A stretch of DNA of 47,693 bases from JBFXDI01 sp050181295 (GCA_050181295.1 JBFXDI010000016.1:1-47693); one strand, 5' to 3'. Counted from the first letter of the stretch, positions 33,403 through 42,888 are shown. A program made the numbers and translations. Notes: generated from the letters alone by a model not told the origin.

Positions 33403-33840
33403 TCAGGCGGCGGCCGCCTGGCGCTCCTCCTCAGACCGCTCCTTGCGTATGACGGGTCCCGAGTCCTTGCCCTTTTCGGACTGGTCGCGATCCACGAACT
33501 CGATGACCGCCATGGGCGCGGAGTCACCGTGGCGGAAGCCCGCCTTGAGCACCCGCGTATAGCCGCCGGAACGCTCCTTGTAGCGGGGCGCCAGCACGTC
33601 GAAGAGCTTCTTCACCTGCGCCTCGTCACGCATTTCCGAAATGGCCTGGCGACGCGCGGAAAGCCCACCCTTCTTGGCGAGCGTCACGAGCTTCTCCACG
33701 ATCGGGCGGAGATCCTTGGCCTTGGGCAGCGTGGTCACGATCTGCTCGTGCTTGACGAGCGAGGCGGCCATGTTGGCGAACATCGCCATCCGGTGGGCCG
33801 ACGGCCGGTTCAGCTTGCGGCCGCGATTGCCGTGACGCAT
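33403..33840 (-). CDS. rplQ: 50S ribosomal protein L17
   Basis: Ribosomal protein bL17, which lines the exit-tunnel side of the large subunit. It has 145 residues: the typical start MRHGNRGRKLNRPSAHR, core FANMAASLVKHEQIVTTLPKAK and RYKERSGGYTRVLKAGFRHGD, then an acidic/basic alphaproteobacterial tail. It is the last gene of the alpha operon, separated from rpoA by a 159-bp spacer that contains a palindromic repeat, and is followed by an intrinsic terminator. Confidence 0.98.
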   Translation of the reverse strand: MRHGNRGRKLNRPSAHRMAMFANMAASLVKHEQIVTTLPKAKDLRPIVEKLVTLAKKGGLSARRQAISEMRDEAQVKKLFDVLAPRYKERSGGYTRVLKAGFRHGDSAPMAVIEFVDRDQSEKGKDSGPVIRKERSEEERQAAAA

Positions 33841-33886
33841 GACAGTCTCTCCTTCAACCTTCCGGACTCCACGCTCTTCCCTATCC

Positions 33887-33963
33887 CGTCATGCCCACCC
33901 CCGAGGTGGGCATCCAGAGCAACCTGCTTCGACTGGCTTGCCGGGTCGAGCCCGGCAATGACG
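33887..33963. repeat. Palindromic repeat in the rpoA-rplQ spacer
   Basis: Bounded by CGTCAT (33887-33892) and ATGACG (33958-33963). Inside are two hairpins: ATGCCCACC (33891-33899) with GGTGGGCAT (33905-33913), and TTGCCGGG (33938-33945) with CCCGGCAA (33951-33958). It is similar to the repeat at 22711-22755 and sits within an operon. Confidence 0.65.
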
Positions 33964-33999
33964 TGGAAGATAAGAGCGCTCGCCGACCTATCCCCGAAC

Positions 34000-35019
34000 T
34001 CAGTAATGGGTCTCGTACTTCTTCGCCAGTTCCTCGATGTTCTCGGGCGGCCAGTTCGGCACTTCCATGCCGAGATGCAGCCCCATCTGCGCCAGCACTT
34101 CCTTGATCTCGTTCAGGGACTTGCGGCCGAAGTTCGGGGTGCGCAGCATCTCCGCCTCGGACTTCTGGATGAGGTCGCCGATGTAGACGATGTTGTCGTT
34201 CTTCAGGCAGTTGGCCGAGCGCACCGAAAGCTCGAGCTCGTCCACCTTCTTCAGAAGCGCCGCGTTGAACTCGAGCTCCGGCCGGTCCTCCTCGGCGCCG
34301 ATGGCCTTGGCCGGCTCCTCGAAGTTCACGAACACCTGCAGCTGGTCCTGAAGGATGCGCGCCGCATAGGCGATGGCATCCTCGGGCGAGACCGATCCGT
34401 TGGTCTCGATCGACATGGTGAGCTTGTCGTAGTCGAGGATCTGGCCCTCGCGGGTGTTCTCGACCTTGTAGGAGACGCGCTTCACGGGGCTATAGAGGCT
34501 GTCGACCGGGATGAGCCCGATCGGGGCGTCCTCCGGCCGGTTCCGCTCGGCCGAGACGTAGCCCTTGCCCGTCCTCACCGTGAATTCCATGCGCACCTCC
34601 GCGCCCTCGTCCAGGGTGCAGATCACATGGTGGGGGTTCAGGATCTCGACGTCCGCCGTCGCCTGGATGTCGCCCGCCGTCACGACGCCCGGACCTTCCT
34701 TGCGCAGCACGAGCCGCTTCGGGCCCTCGACATGCATGAGGAGCGCGATCTCCTTCACGTTGAGGATGATGTCCGTCACGTCCTCGCGCACGCCGGCGAT
34801 CGAGGAGAACTCGTGCAGCACCCCGTCGATATGGCAGGACGTCACCGCCGCGCCCTGCAGCGACGACAGGAGAATACGCCTCAGCGCATTGCCGAGCGTG
34901 ATGCCGAATCCGCGCTCCAGCGGCTCCGCGACCGCGGTGGCGACCCGCCTGCGGTCGCGCCCGGCCGTCACTTCGAGCTTCGCCGGTTTGATCAGCTCCA
35001 GCCAGTTCTTCTGGTTCAC
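34000..35019 (-). CDS. rpoA: DNA-directed RNA polymerase subunit alpha
   Basis: The alpha subunit, 339 residues from the GTG at 35019. I chose this because GGAG lies 8 bases upstream and the product begins VNQKNWLELIKPAKLEV, the family N-terminus. The frame to 35097 is an unsupported extension. The N-terminal dimerisation domain spans about 1-235 (FGITLGNALRRILLSSLQGAAV, EGPKRLVLRKEGPG). A linker leads to the C-terminal DNA/activator-binding domain at about 250-330 (SVRSANCLKNDNIVYIGDLI, NFGRKSLNEIKEVLAQMG). It lies 106 bp after rpsK. Confidence 0.98.
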   Translation of the reverse strand: MNQKNWLELIKPAKLEVTAGRDRRRVATAVAEPLERGFGITLGNALRRILLSSLQGAAVTSCHIDGVLHEFSSIAGVREDVTDIILNVKEIALLMHVEGPKRLVLRKEGPGVVTAGDIQATADVEILNPHHVICTLDEGAEVRMEFTVRTGKGYVSAERNRPEDAPIGLIPVDSLYSPVKRVSYKVENTREGQILDYDKLTMSIETNGSVSPEDAIAYAARILQDQLQVFVNFEEPAKAIGAEEDRPELEFNAALLKKVDELELSVRSANCLKNDNIVYIGDLIQKSEAEMLRTPNFGRKSLNEIKEVLAQMGLHLGMEVPNWPPENIEELAKKYETHY

Positions 35020-35125
35020 GTTGTCAGCTCCATCGCCTCGCCGGACCGGATTGCGCGATGCATCGCCCGCCGGCCGCAAATCGTTCTCGGTATACATTCA
35101 GAAAAGGGTCTCAATCACTCTATCG

Positions 35126-35515
35126 TCACACCCGGCGGCGCTTCGGCGGCCGCACGCCGTTATGGGGGATCGGGGTCACGTCACGGATCGACGTGACCTG
35201 CAGCCCGCAGGCCTGCAGCGCCCTGAGCGCCGACTCGCGGCCCGAGCCCGGCCCCGACACCTCGACCTCGAGCGTCCGCATGCCGTGCTCCATGGCGGCC
35301 TTGCCGGCGGACTCGGCCGCCATCTGTGCCGCATAGGGAGTGGATTTCCGCGACCCCTTGAAACCGGCCTTGCCGGCCGACGCCCAGGAGATGGCGTTGC
35401 CCTGCATGTCGGTGATGGTGATCATGGTGTTATTGAACGACGAATTCACATGCGCGACACCGGACGTGATGTTCTTGCGTTCCTTGCGGCGCGGACGTGC
35501 AGCTTCCTTTGCCAT
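35126..35515 (-). CDS. rpsK: 30S ribosomal protein S11
   Basis: Ribosomal protein uS11 of the small-subunit platform. It has 129 residues with the family segments GVAHVNSSFNNTMITITDMQG, STPYAAQMAAESAG, the GPGSGRESALRALQ loop and the conserved tail ITSIRDVTPIPHNG-like (here VTSIRDVTPIPHNG) followed by VRPPKRRRV. It is second gene after the rpsM promoter, 25 bp from rpsM. Confidence 0.98.
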   Translation of the reverse strand: MAKEAARPRRKERKNITSGVAHVNSSFNNTMITITDMQGNAISWASAGKAGFKGSRKSTPYAAQMAAESAGKAAMEHGMRTLEVEVSGPGSGRESALRALQACGLQVTSIRDVTPIPHNGVRPPKRRRV

Positions 35516-35540
35516 TCAAGCCTTCTTTCGAAATCAGGGA

Positions 35541-35909
35541 TTACTTCTTCTTGCCGGCGATGGGACGCGCCGGCCCCTTGCGCGTGCGCGCGTTGGTATG
35601 CGTGCGCTGCCCGTGGACGGGAAGTCCGCGACGATGCCGGAGGCCGCGATAGCAGCCGAGGTCCATCAGCCGCTTGATGTTCATCGACACCTCGCGGCGC
35701 AGGTCACCCTCCACCGCATAGTCGCGGTCGATGACCTCGCGGATCTGCAGCACCTCGGCATCCGAGAGCTGGTTCACGCGCTTCTGGGTCTCGATGTTCA
35801 CCTTGGCGCAGATGTCCTTGGCGTTCTTCTTGCCGATGCCGTGAATATACTGAAGCGCAATTTCCACGCGCTTCCCCGTCGGAATGTTCACGCCTGCGAT
35901 ACGGGCCAC
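35541..35909 (-). CDS. rpsM: 30S ribosomal protein S13
   Basis: Ribosomal protein uS13, which contacts the 50S subunit and P-site tRNA. I start it at the GTG at 35909 (122 residues, VARIAGVNIPTGKRV), since GAGGAG lies 8 bases before and the family begins ARIAGVNIP. A TTG at 35915 is in frame but lies within that spacing. Motifs include YIHGIGKKNAKDIC, MDLGCYRGLRHRRGLPVHGQ and the basic tail ending in KKK. It is the first gene of the alpha operon. Confidence 0.97.
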   Translation of the reverse strand: MARIAGVNIPTGKRVEIALQYIHGIGKKNAKDICAKVNIETQKRVNQLSDAEVLQIREVIDRDYAVEGDLRREVSMNIKRLMDLGCYRGLRHRRGLPVHGQRTHTNARTRKGPARPIAGKKK

Positions 35910-36051
35910 GTTCAAGTCTCCTCAGCAGTCGCCAGCAGACGACCAAGTTCCTATTCCCGGTATGATATTCCGGAATGACAATGGGCCGCGCCCACACGAA
36001 GCTGTACCGCTCCGCTGAAGCAGCCCTTTCAGACACCGAATTGACTCAGGG

Positions 36052-36080
36052 TATCTAGGCCGGTTTGCCGCCTCCGTCAA
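36052..36080 (-). promoter_or_regulatory. Promoter of the rpsM-rpsK-rpoA-rplQ operon
   Basis: On the minus strand TTGACG (36080-36075), 17-bp spacer, TAGATA (36057-36052). It lies between adk and rpsM in a 184-bp spacer, leaving a leader of about 135-140 nt. The -35 context TTGACGGAG is identical to the rplM promoter. Confidence 0.75.
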
Positions 36081-36093
36081 CCCGAGTCGCCGG

Positions 36094-36743
36094 TTAACGC
36101 ACGTCCTCCAGCACCTTTTCCATCGCGCCGGTCACATCGTCGATATCGGCCATGCCGTCGACCGTGCGCAGCTTGCCCTTCTTCCCGTAATAGTCGACCA
36201 GGGGCGCCGTCTGCTCGCGGTAGACCTTGAGGCGGTCGCGCACCGTCTCAGGCCTGTCGTCGGCGCGGCGGGTGAAGTCCGTGCCGCCGCAGACATCGCA
36301 TACCCCCGGCTTTTTCGGCTGCTCGAAGGTATCGTGATACCCCTTGCCGCACTTGGCGCAGGTATAGCGACCGGCAAGCCGCTGGACGAGATCCTCCTCG
36401 TCGACCTTTATCTCGATAACGGCGTCGAGACCCGTCTTGCGCTGCGACAGCATGCGGTCGAGCGCCTCGGCCTGCGCCACGTTGCGCGGAAAGCCGTCGA
36501 GGATGAAGCCTTTGGCCACGTCGGCCTCGCCGAGCCTCTCCGCGATGATGGCGACAACGATATCGTCGGAGACGAGATCGCCCCGGTCCATCACCGCCTT
36601 GGCCTTCCGGCCGTACTCCGTGCCGGCCTTCACGGCGGCCCGCAGCATGTCGCCGGTGGAGAGCTGCTTGAGACCGTGGCTCTCCTCGAGCCGCTTGGCC
36701 TGCGTTCCCTTCCCGGCGCCCGGAGGTCCGAGCAGCACGAGCT

Positions 36744-36747
<4 letters not shown>
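36094..36747 (-). CDS. adk: Adenylate kinase
   Basis: Interconverts ATP + AMP and 2 ADP. It has 217 residues, long type. The P-loop GPPGAGKGT is at 8-16, the AMP-binding segment STGDMLRAAV near 30-39, FILDGFPRN at 81-89, and a LID domain with four cysteines (Cys130, Cys133, Cys150, Cys153: TCAKCGKG and VCDVCGG). These should hold a structural zinc, as known for some alphaproteobacterial and Gram-positive enzymes. The start overlaps the secY stop by 4 bp, the standard secY-adk coupling. Confidence 0.98.
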
Positions 36748-38075
<1,328 letters not shown>

Positions 38076-38184
38076 CGATTAAAGTCTCCGCACGGCCATC
38101 CCCGCCAGCCGATCCGACGAAACGCCGAGCCCGTGATTCCCGCCAGGGCACCTAATATCGGTGGCCGGACCGGTACGCACAAGC

Positions 38185-38667
38185 CTACTCGGCAGCGGCC
38201 GCCTCGGCGGGCTTCGTCAGGGTGACGCTGCCGCCGGCCTTCTCGACCGCCGCTATGGCGCCCTTGGAGGCGTGGTCCACCACGAAGGTCGCCTTGCTCT
38301 TGATCTCTCCCCGTCCGAGCAGCCGCACGCCGTCGAGCTTGCGGCCGATGAGCCCGGCCTTGAGCAGGCTGTCGGCCGTCACGGGCTCAGACGCGTCGAG
38401 CTTGCCCTTCTCGATGGCGGCCTGCACGCGGCCGAGATTGACCTCGTTCCAGTGCGAGGCGTTCGGCTTCTTGAAGCCGCGCTTGGGCAGCCGCCGATAG
38501 ATCGGCATCTGGCCGCCCTCGAAGCCGCGCACCGCGACGCCGGAGCGTGCTGTCTGGCCCTTGCCGCCGCGCCCGCCGGTCTTGCCGAGGCCCGATCCGA
38601 TGCCGCGCCCGAGCCGCTTGCGCGGCCGCTTGGAGCCCGGATTGTCCTTGAGTTCGTTGAGCTTCAT
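38185..38667 (-). CDS. rplO: 50S ribosomal protein L15
   Basis: Ribosomal protein uL15, an assembly protein of the large subunit core. It has 160 residues from the ATG at 38667 (MKLNELKDNPGSKRPRKRLG), which overlaps the rpmD stop by one base (TGATG); the GTG three bases earlier is less likely. The Gly/Lys/Arg-rich N-terminal tail (GRGIGSGLGKTGGRGGKGQ) and VRLLGRGEIKSKATFVVDHAS are typical. The Ala/Glu-rich end is alphaproteobacterial. Confidence 0.98.
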   Translation of the reverse strand: MKLNELKDNPGSKRPRKRLGRGIGSGLGKTGGRGGKGQTARSGVAVRGFEGGQMPIYRRLPKRGFKKPNASHWNEVNLGRVQAAIEKGKLDASEPVTADSLLKAGLIGRKLDGVRLLGRGEIKSKATFVVDHASKGAIAAVEKAGGSVTLTKPAEAAAAE

Positions 38668-38864
38668 CACTTTTCACCCTCGCCCACGATCTCGACCATA
38701 TGCGAGACCTTGGCGATCATCCCGCGTACCGCAGGCGTGTCCTGGAGCGTGCGGGTACGGTTCATCTTGTTGAGCCCGAGGCCGATCAGCGTCGCCCTCT
38801 GCTCCTTCGGCCGGCGGATGGGGCTTCCCACCTGCTTGACCGTGATCGTCTTCGCCTTGGCCAT
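38667..38864 (-). CDS. rpmD: 50S ribosomal protein L30
   Basis: Ribosomal protein uL30, 65 residues, with the standard short form seen in bacteria. The start MAKAKTITVKQVGSPIRRPK, GLGLNKMNRTRTLQDTPAVRG and MIAKVSHMVEIV are family hallmarks. It lies 4 bp after rpsE and overlaps rplO by one base. Confidence 0.97.
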   Translation of the reverse strand: MAKAKTITVKQVGSPIRRPKEQRATLIGLGLNKMNRTRTLQDTPAVRGMIAKVSHMVEIVGEGEK

Positions 38865-38868
38865 AGCC

Positions 38869-39447
38869 CTACTCCGCCACCTGCGCCTCGCTGCCGTCGC
38901 GGCGGCGCGCCAGGATATCGCTGACCTTCTTGCCGCGCCGCGAGGCGATGATGCGCGGGCTCATTTCCTGCTTCAAGGCGTCGAAGGTGGCGCGAACCAT
39001 GTTGTAGGGGTTCGAGGTGCCGACCGACTTCGCCACGACATCCTGCACGCCGAGGCTCTCGAACACGGCGCGCATCGGGCCGCCCGCGATGATGCCCGTG
39101 CCGGCCGGTGCCGCCCGCAGCACGACCTTGCCGGCGCCGTGGCGTCCGTTCACGTCGTGATGCAGCGTGCGGCCCTCCCGGAGCGGCACGCGGATGAGCG
39201 CCCGCTTGGCGCTGTCGGTCGCCTTGCGGATAGCCTCCGGAACCTCGCGAGCCTTGCCGTGGCCGAAGCCGACGCGGCCCTTCTGGTCGCCGACCACCAC
39301 CAGGGCGGCGAAGCCGAAGCGGCGCCCGCCCTTCACGACCTTGGCGACACGGTTGATATGGACCAGCCGGTCCACGAACTCGCTGTCGCGCTCCTCGCGG
39401 TCCCTGCCGCGATCACGGTCGCGCCTGTCGCTCCTGCGCTCGTTCAA
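38869..39447 (-). CDS. rpsE: 30S ribosomal protein S5
   Basis: Ribosomal protein uS5, needed for decoding accuracy. It has 192 residues. A charged N-terminal extension (RSDRRDRDRGRDREERDS) precedes the core FVDRLVHINRVAKVVKGGRR, VVVGDQKGRVGFGHGKAREV, APAGTGIIAGGPMRAVFE and NPYNMVRATFDAL. The N-terminal extension is typical of alphaproteobacteria. Its start overlaps the rplR stop by 4 bp. Confidence 0.98.
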   Translation of the reverse strand: MNERRSDRRDRDRGRDREERDSEFVDRLVHINRVAKVVKGGRRFGFAALVVVGDQKGRVGFGHGKAREVPEAIRKATDSAKRALIRVPLREGRTLHHDVNGRHGAGKVVLRAAPAGTGIIAGGPMRAVFESLGVQDVVAKSVGTSNPYNMVRATFDALKQEMSPRIIASRRGKKVSDILARRRDGSEAQVAE

Positions 39448-39806
39448 AACTTGAGCCCTCCTTCGCGCGCGGCTTCCGCCAGCGCCTTGACCCGGCCGTG
39501 ATAAATGTATGCGCCGCGGTCGAACACCACGGCCTCCACCCCGGCCTTGATGGCCCGTTCGGCCAAAAGCTTGCCGACCTCGGCCGCGGCGGCCTTGTCG
39601 CCGCCGGTCTTGAGCTTGCCCTTGAGGTCCTTCTCGAGCGAGGAGGCGGCGGCGATCGTCACGCCCTTCCCGTCATCGATGACCTGGGCATGGATGTTGT
39701 TGTTGGAGCGGAACACCGAAAGCCGCGGACGGTCGCCGGAGCGGGCCTTCAGGGCCTTGCGGACCCGAACCTTGCGCCGGTCGCTGGATTTGAGCCTGAT
39801 CGTCAT
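39444..39806 (-). CDS. rplR: 50S ribosomal protein L18
   Basis: Ribosomal protein uL18, a 5S rRNA binder. It has 120 residues with RRKVRVRKALKARSGDRPRL, SVFRSNNNIHAQVIDD and the C-terminal AVVFDRGAYIYHGRVKALAE. Six bases separate it from rplF, and it overlaps rpsE. Confidence 0.98.
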   Translation of the reverse strand: MTIRLKSSDRRKVRVRKALKARSGDRPRLSVFRSNNNIHAQVIDDGKGVTIAAASSLEKDLKGKLKTGGDKAAAAEVGKLLAERAIKAGVEAVVFDRGAYIYHGRVKALAEAAREGGLKF

Positions 39807-39812
39807 GGTGGC

Positions 39813-40346
39813 CTACTTCTTCTTGCCTTCCTTGCGGAAGATGAACTCGCCCTGGTATTTTATTCCCTTGCCCTTGTAGGGCTCGGGGCCGCGCCAGTCG
39901 CGGATTTCCGCGGCCGTCTGGCCGACGCGCTGCTTGTCGATGCCGCTCACCACGACCTCGGTCGGCTTCGGCGTCTCGATCTTGATGCCTTCCGGCACCG
40001 GATAGAGGACGTCGTGGCTGTAGCCGAGCGCGAGCTGCAGGTTCTTGCCCTGGAGCGCGGCGCGGTAGCCGACGCCGTTGATCTCCAGCGTCTTGGAAAA
40101 GCCCTTCGTCACGCCGACGATCATGTTCGAGATCAGCGTGCGCGACATCCCCCACTGGGCGCGGGCGAGCTTCGTCTCGTCGCGCGGCTCGACGGAGATC
40201 CCGCCGTCGGCCTGCGACACCGCGATCGCCTCGTGGATCGCCGTCTGCAGCTCGCCCTTCGGTCCCTTGACCTTCACGGTCTGCCCATCCACCGAGACGG
40301 TCACGTCCTTCGGGATGGAAACGGCCTTCTTGCCAATTCGCGACAT
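39813..40346 (-). CDS. rplF: 50S ribosomal protein L6
   Basis: Ribosomal protein uL6, near the factor-binding site of the large subunit. It has 177 residues and the expected two homologous domains: MSRIGKKAVSIPKDVTVSVD with KVKGPKGELQ in the first, then GVGYRAALQGKNLQLALGYS and the signature ISGIDKQ-like VVSGIDKQRVGQTAAEIR and EPYKGKGIKYQGE. It lies 9 bp after rpsH. Confidence 0.98.
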   Translation of the reverse strand: MSRIGKKAVSIPKDVTVSVDGQTVKVKGPKGELQTAIHEAIAVSQADGGISVEPRDETKLARAQWGMSRTLISNMIVGVTKGFSKTLEINGVGYRAALQGKNLQLALGYSHDVLYPVPEGIKIETPKPTEVVVSGIDKQRVGQTAAEIRDWRGPEPYKGKGIKYQGEFIFRKEGKKK

Positions 40347-40355
40347 CGTCGTTCC

Positions 40356-40754
40356 TCAGAATATCGTGCAGAGCACTTCGCCGCCGACATTGTTGGTGCG
40401 CGCTTCCGCATCCGACATCACGCCCTTCGAGGTCGAAAGGATGGAGATGCCGAGACCGTTGAAGATCGTCGGCAGCTTGTCGACCGAGGCATAGACGCGC
40501 CGGCCGGGCTTGGAGACGCGCTTGATCTCCTTGATGACCGGCTGGCCGTCGAAATACTTCAGCTCTATCTCGATCGTCGGCTGCTCGCCGTCGTGCTGCA
40601 CCGTGGCGAAGCCCCGGATGTAGCCTTCCTGCTGCAGGACCTCAAGCACGCGCTCGCGCATGCGCGAAGCCGGCGTCGTGATGGACGACTTGCCGCGCTG
40701 CTGCGCGTTGCGGATCCTGGTCAGCATGTCGCCTATCGGATCATTGATGCTCAT
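40356..40754 (-). CDS. rpsH: 30S ribosomal protein S8
   Basis: Ribosomal protein uS8, a primary 16S rRNA binder and, in enterobacteria, the translational repressor of this operon. It has 132 residues: MSINDPIGDMLTRIRNAQQR, the central strand EGYIRGF, and the conserved C-terminal STSKGVMSDAEARTNNVGGE. It lies 37 bp after rpsN. Whether it autoregulates here cannot be seen. Confidence 0.98.
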   Translation of the reverse strand: MSINDPIGDMLTRIRNAQQRGKSSITTPASRMRERVLEVLQQEGYIRGFATVQHDGEQPTIEIELKYFDGQPVIKEIKRVSKPGRRVYASVDKLPTIFNGLGISILSTSKGVMSDAEARTNNVGGEVLCTIF

Positions 40755-40791
40755 CTGGCGGGCTCTCCTTAAGCCTTGACCCGGTTTTCTC

Positions 40792-41097
40792 TCACCAGCT
40801 CGACTTGACCATGCCGGGGATCAGTCCCTGCGAGGCCAGGTCGCGCAGCGCGATGCGGGAAATGCGCAGCTTGCGGTAATAGGCCCGGGGACGCCCCGTC
40901 AGCTCGCACCGGTTGCGGATGCGGGTCTTGGACGAGTTGCGCGGAAGTGCCGCCAGCTTGAGCTGCGCGGCGAAGCGCTGCTCCATCGGCAGCTCCTGGT
41001 TCTGGGTAATTTCCTTCAGCCGCGTCCGCTTGCCCGCGAACTTCTTCACGAGGCGCCGGCGGCGGTTGTTGGTCTCGATCGAGCTTGTCTTGGCCAT
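40792..41097 (-). CDS. rpsN: 30S ribosomal protein S14
   Basis: Ribosomal protein uS14, 101 residues from the ATG at 41097 (MAKTSSIETNNRRRRLVKKF); the frame upstream belongs to rplE sequence read in another frame. This is the long zinc-independent form: only one Cys (NRCELTGRPRAYYRKLRISR), not the CxxC...CxxC of the short form. It sits 10 bp after rplE. Confidence 0.98.
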   Translation of the reverse strand: MAKTSSIETNNRRRRLVKKFAGKRTRLKEITQNQELPMEQRFAAQLKLAALPRNSSKTRIRNRCELTGRPRAYYRKLRISRIALRDLASQGLIPGMVKSSW

Positions 41098-41107
41098 GTC
41101 GGTCCTC

Positions 41108-41686
41108 TCAGGCGGCCTGCTTGCGCGGCTGCGGCTTGCGGAACGGGAAGTTGAAGCCTTCCAGCAGCGCACGTGCTTCGTCGTCGGTCTTGGCGGTGGT
41201 GACGATCACCACGTCGAACCCCCACACCCGGTCGATCTTGTCGTAGTCGATCTCCGGGAAGATGATGTGCTCCTTGACGCCCACCGCGCAGTTGCCGTTG
41301 CCGTCGAAGCTGGTCGGCGGCAGGCCGCGGAAGTCGCGAACGCGCGGCAGCGCGATGTTGATGAAGCGGTCGAGGAACTCGTACATCCTGGCCTTGCGCA
41401 GCGTGACCTTGGCGCCGATCGGCATGCCTTCGCGCACCTTGAAGGTGGCGATGGACTTGCGCGCCCGGGTGATAACCGGCCTCTGGCCGGCGATCTTGCC
41501 GAGCTCGGCGGCCGCGACGCCCGCCAGCTTCGAGTCGCCGACCGACTCGCCGATTCCCATCGAGAGCACGATCTTCTCCAGCCGCGGCACCTGCATGGCG
41601 TTGGCGTAGGAGAACTTCTCCGTCAGCTCCTTGCGCACCACGCTCTCGTAGTGCGACTTGAGACGCGGGACGTAGGTCTCAGACAT
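41108..41686 (-). CDS. rplE: 50S ribosomal protein L5
   Basis: Ribosomal protein uL5, which binds 5S rRNA and contacts P-site tRNA. It has 192 residues, with VPRLEKIVLSMGIGESVGDS, AGQRPVITRARKSIATFKVR, GMPIGAKVTLRKARMYEFLD and the VWGFDVVIVTTAKTDDEARA tail. Its start overlaps the rplX end by 8 bp. Confidence 0.98.
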   Translation of the reverse strand: MSETYVPRLKSHYESVVRKELTEKFSYANAMQVPRLEKIVLSMGIGESVGDSKLAGVAAAELGKIAGQRPVITRARKSIATFKVREGMPIGAKVTLRKARMYEFLDRFINIALPRVRDFRGLPPTSFDGNGNCAVGVKEHIIFPEIDYDKIDRVWGFDVVIVTTAKTDDEARALLEGFNFPFRKPQPRKQAA

Positions 41687-42002
41687 TGATCTCTTCTCCC
41701 GAGCGCTTGGCGACGCGCACCTTGCGACCGTCGTTCAGCGTCTTGATGCCGACGCGCGTCGGCTTGTTGTCCTTCGGGTCCATATGCGCCACGTTGGAGA
41801 TGTGAATTGGCATCTCCTTGGCGACGATGCCGCCCTGCTGGCTTGCCGTCTGGCGCTGGTGCCGGCGCGCCACGTTGACGCCCTGCACGACGACGCGGCT
41901 CTCCTTCGGCAGCATCTTCAGCACGTTGCCGGACTTGCCCTTGTCCTTGCCGGTGAGGACGATCACGCGATCACCCTTCTTGATCTTGAACTTGCCGGCC
42001 AT
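41679..42002 (-). CDS. rplX: 50S ribosomal protein L24
   Basis: Ribosomal protein uL24, an assembly initiator. It has 107 residues from the ATG at 42002, which overlaps the rplN stop by one base (TGATG). The KOW motif is seen in KKGDRVIVLTGKDKGKSGNV, followed by VVQGVNVARRHQR and HISNVAHMDPKDNKPTRVG. The 3' end overlaps rplE by 8 bp. Confidence 0.97.
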   Translation of the reverse strand: MAGKFKIKKGDRVIVLTGKDKGKSGNVLKMLPKESRVVVQGVNVARRHQRQTASQQGGIVAKEMPIHISNVAHMDPKDNKPTRVGIKTLNDGRKVRVAKRSGEEINV

Positions 42003-42370
42003 CACAGCACCTCCGGCGCGAGCGAGATGATCTTCATGTGATTCCGGGCCCTAAGCTCGCGCGGCACGGGGCCGAAGATGCGCGTGCCCACGGGCTCGCC
42101 CTGATTGTTGATCAGCACCGCCGCGTTGCGATCGAAGCGGATCACCGACCCGTCGGCGCGGCGGATGTCCTTCGACGTCCGCACCACCACGGCCTTCATC
42201 ACGTTACCCTTCTTCACGCGCCCGCGCGGAATGGCGTCCTTGACCGACACGACGATGATGTCGCCCACATGCGCGTACTTCCGCTTCGAGCCGCCAAGCA
42301 CCTTGATGCACTGCACGCGGCGCGCGCCCGAATTGTCGGCAACGTCGAGGTTTGTCTCTGCCTGTATCAT
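42002..42370 (-). CDS. rplN: 50S ribosomal protein L14
   Basis: Ribosomal protein uL14 at the subunit interface. It has 122 residues, with MIQAETNLDVADNSGARRVQ, the KKGNVMKAVVVRTSK core and GTRIFGPVPRELR. It lies 42 bp after rpsQ and overlaps rplX by one base. Confidence 0.98.
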   Translation of the reverse strand: MIQAETNLDVADNSGARRVQCIKVLGGSKRKYAHVGDIIVVSVKDAIPRGRVKKGNVMKAVVVRTSKDIRRADGSVIRFDRNAAVLINNQGEPVGTRIFGPVPRELRARNHMKIISLAPEVL

Positions 42371-42412
42371 GGCTTCACCCCTTTATCGGCTCGCGCCTGT
42401 CCATCCATTGCC

Positions 42413-42661
42413 TTAGGCGTTGGAAGCGGCGACCCGCTCCACCAGCGCCCAGGATTTCGTCTTCGAGATCGGGCGGCATTCCTCGATCCGCACGATGTCG
42501 CCCACCTTCGCCGAGTTCTCGGGATCGTGCGCGTGGTACTTCTTCGAACGCCTGACCGTCTTCTTCATGATCGGATGCGTGAAGCGGCGCTCGACCAGGA
42601 CGACGATCGTCTTGTCGGTCTTGTCGCTCACCACCGTGCCCTGCAGGACGCGCTTCGGCAT
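42413..42661 (-). CDS. rpsQ: 30S ribosomal protein S17
   Basis: Ribosomal protein uS17, a primary binder of the 16S 5' domain. It has 82 residues with the OB-fold segments MPKRVLQGTVVSDKTDKTIV, VERRFTHPIMKKTVRRSKKY and VGDIVRIEECRPISKTKSW. It lies 24 bp after rpmC. Confidence 0.98.
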   Translation of the reverse strand: MPKRVLQGTVVSDKTDKTIVVLVERRFTHPIMKKTVRRSKKYHAHDPENSAKVGDIVRIEECRPISKTKSWALVERVAASNA

Positions 42662-42685
42662 TCCAGTTCTCCAGTCCGATTCCGT

Positions 42686-42886
42686 TTACGCGCCGGCCTT
42701 GGCCGCGGCCGCGCGCTGCTGTGTCTTGATGCGGGCCACGTCGCGCCTGACCTGGCGGATGCGCGCCGTGTTCTCGAGCTGTCCCGTCGCCCTCTGGAAG
42801 CGCAGGTTGAACTGCTCCTTCTTGAGCTTGAGGAGCTCGTCCTTGAGCTGATCGGCGCTCATGGCCCTGATGTCTTCGGCCTTCAT
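42686..42886 (-). CDS. rpmC: 50S ribosomal protein L29
   Basis: Ribosomal protein uL29 near the tunnel exit. It has 66 residues from the ATG at 42886 (MKAEDIRAMSADQLKDELLK), which has GGAG 7-8 bases upstream. The ATG at 42892, overlapping the rplP stop, is a close alternative with poorer spacing. The helical hairpin includes KKEQFNLRFQRATGQLENTA. The Ala-rich C-terminus is normal for alphaproteobacteria. Confidence 0.96.
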   Translation of the reverse strand: MKAEDIRAMSADQLKDELLKLKKEQFNLRFQRATGQLENTARIRQVRRDVARIKTQQRAAAAKAGA

Positions 42887-42888
42887 CG

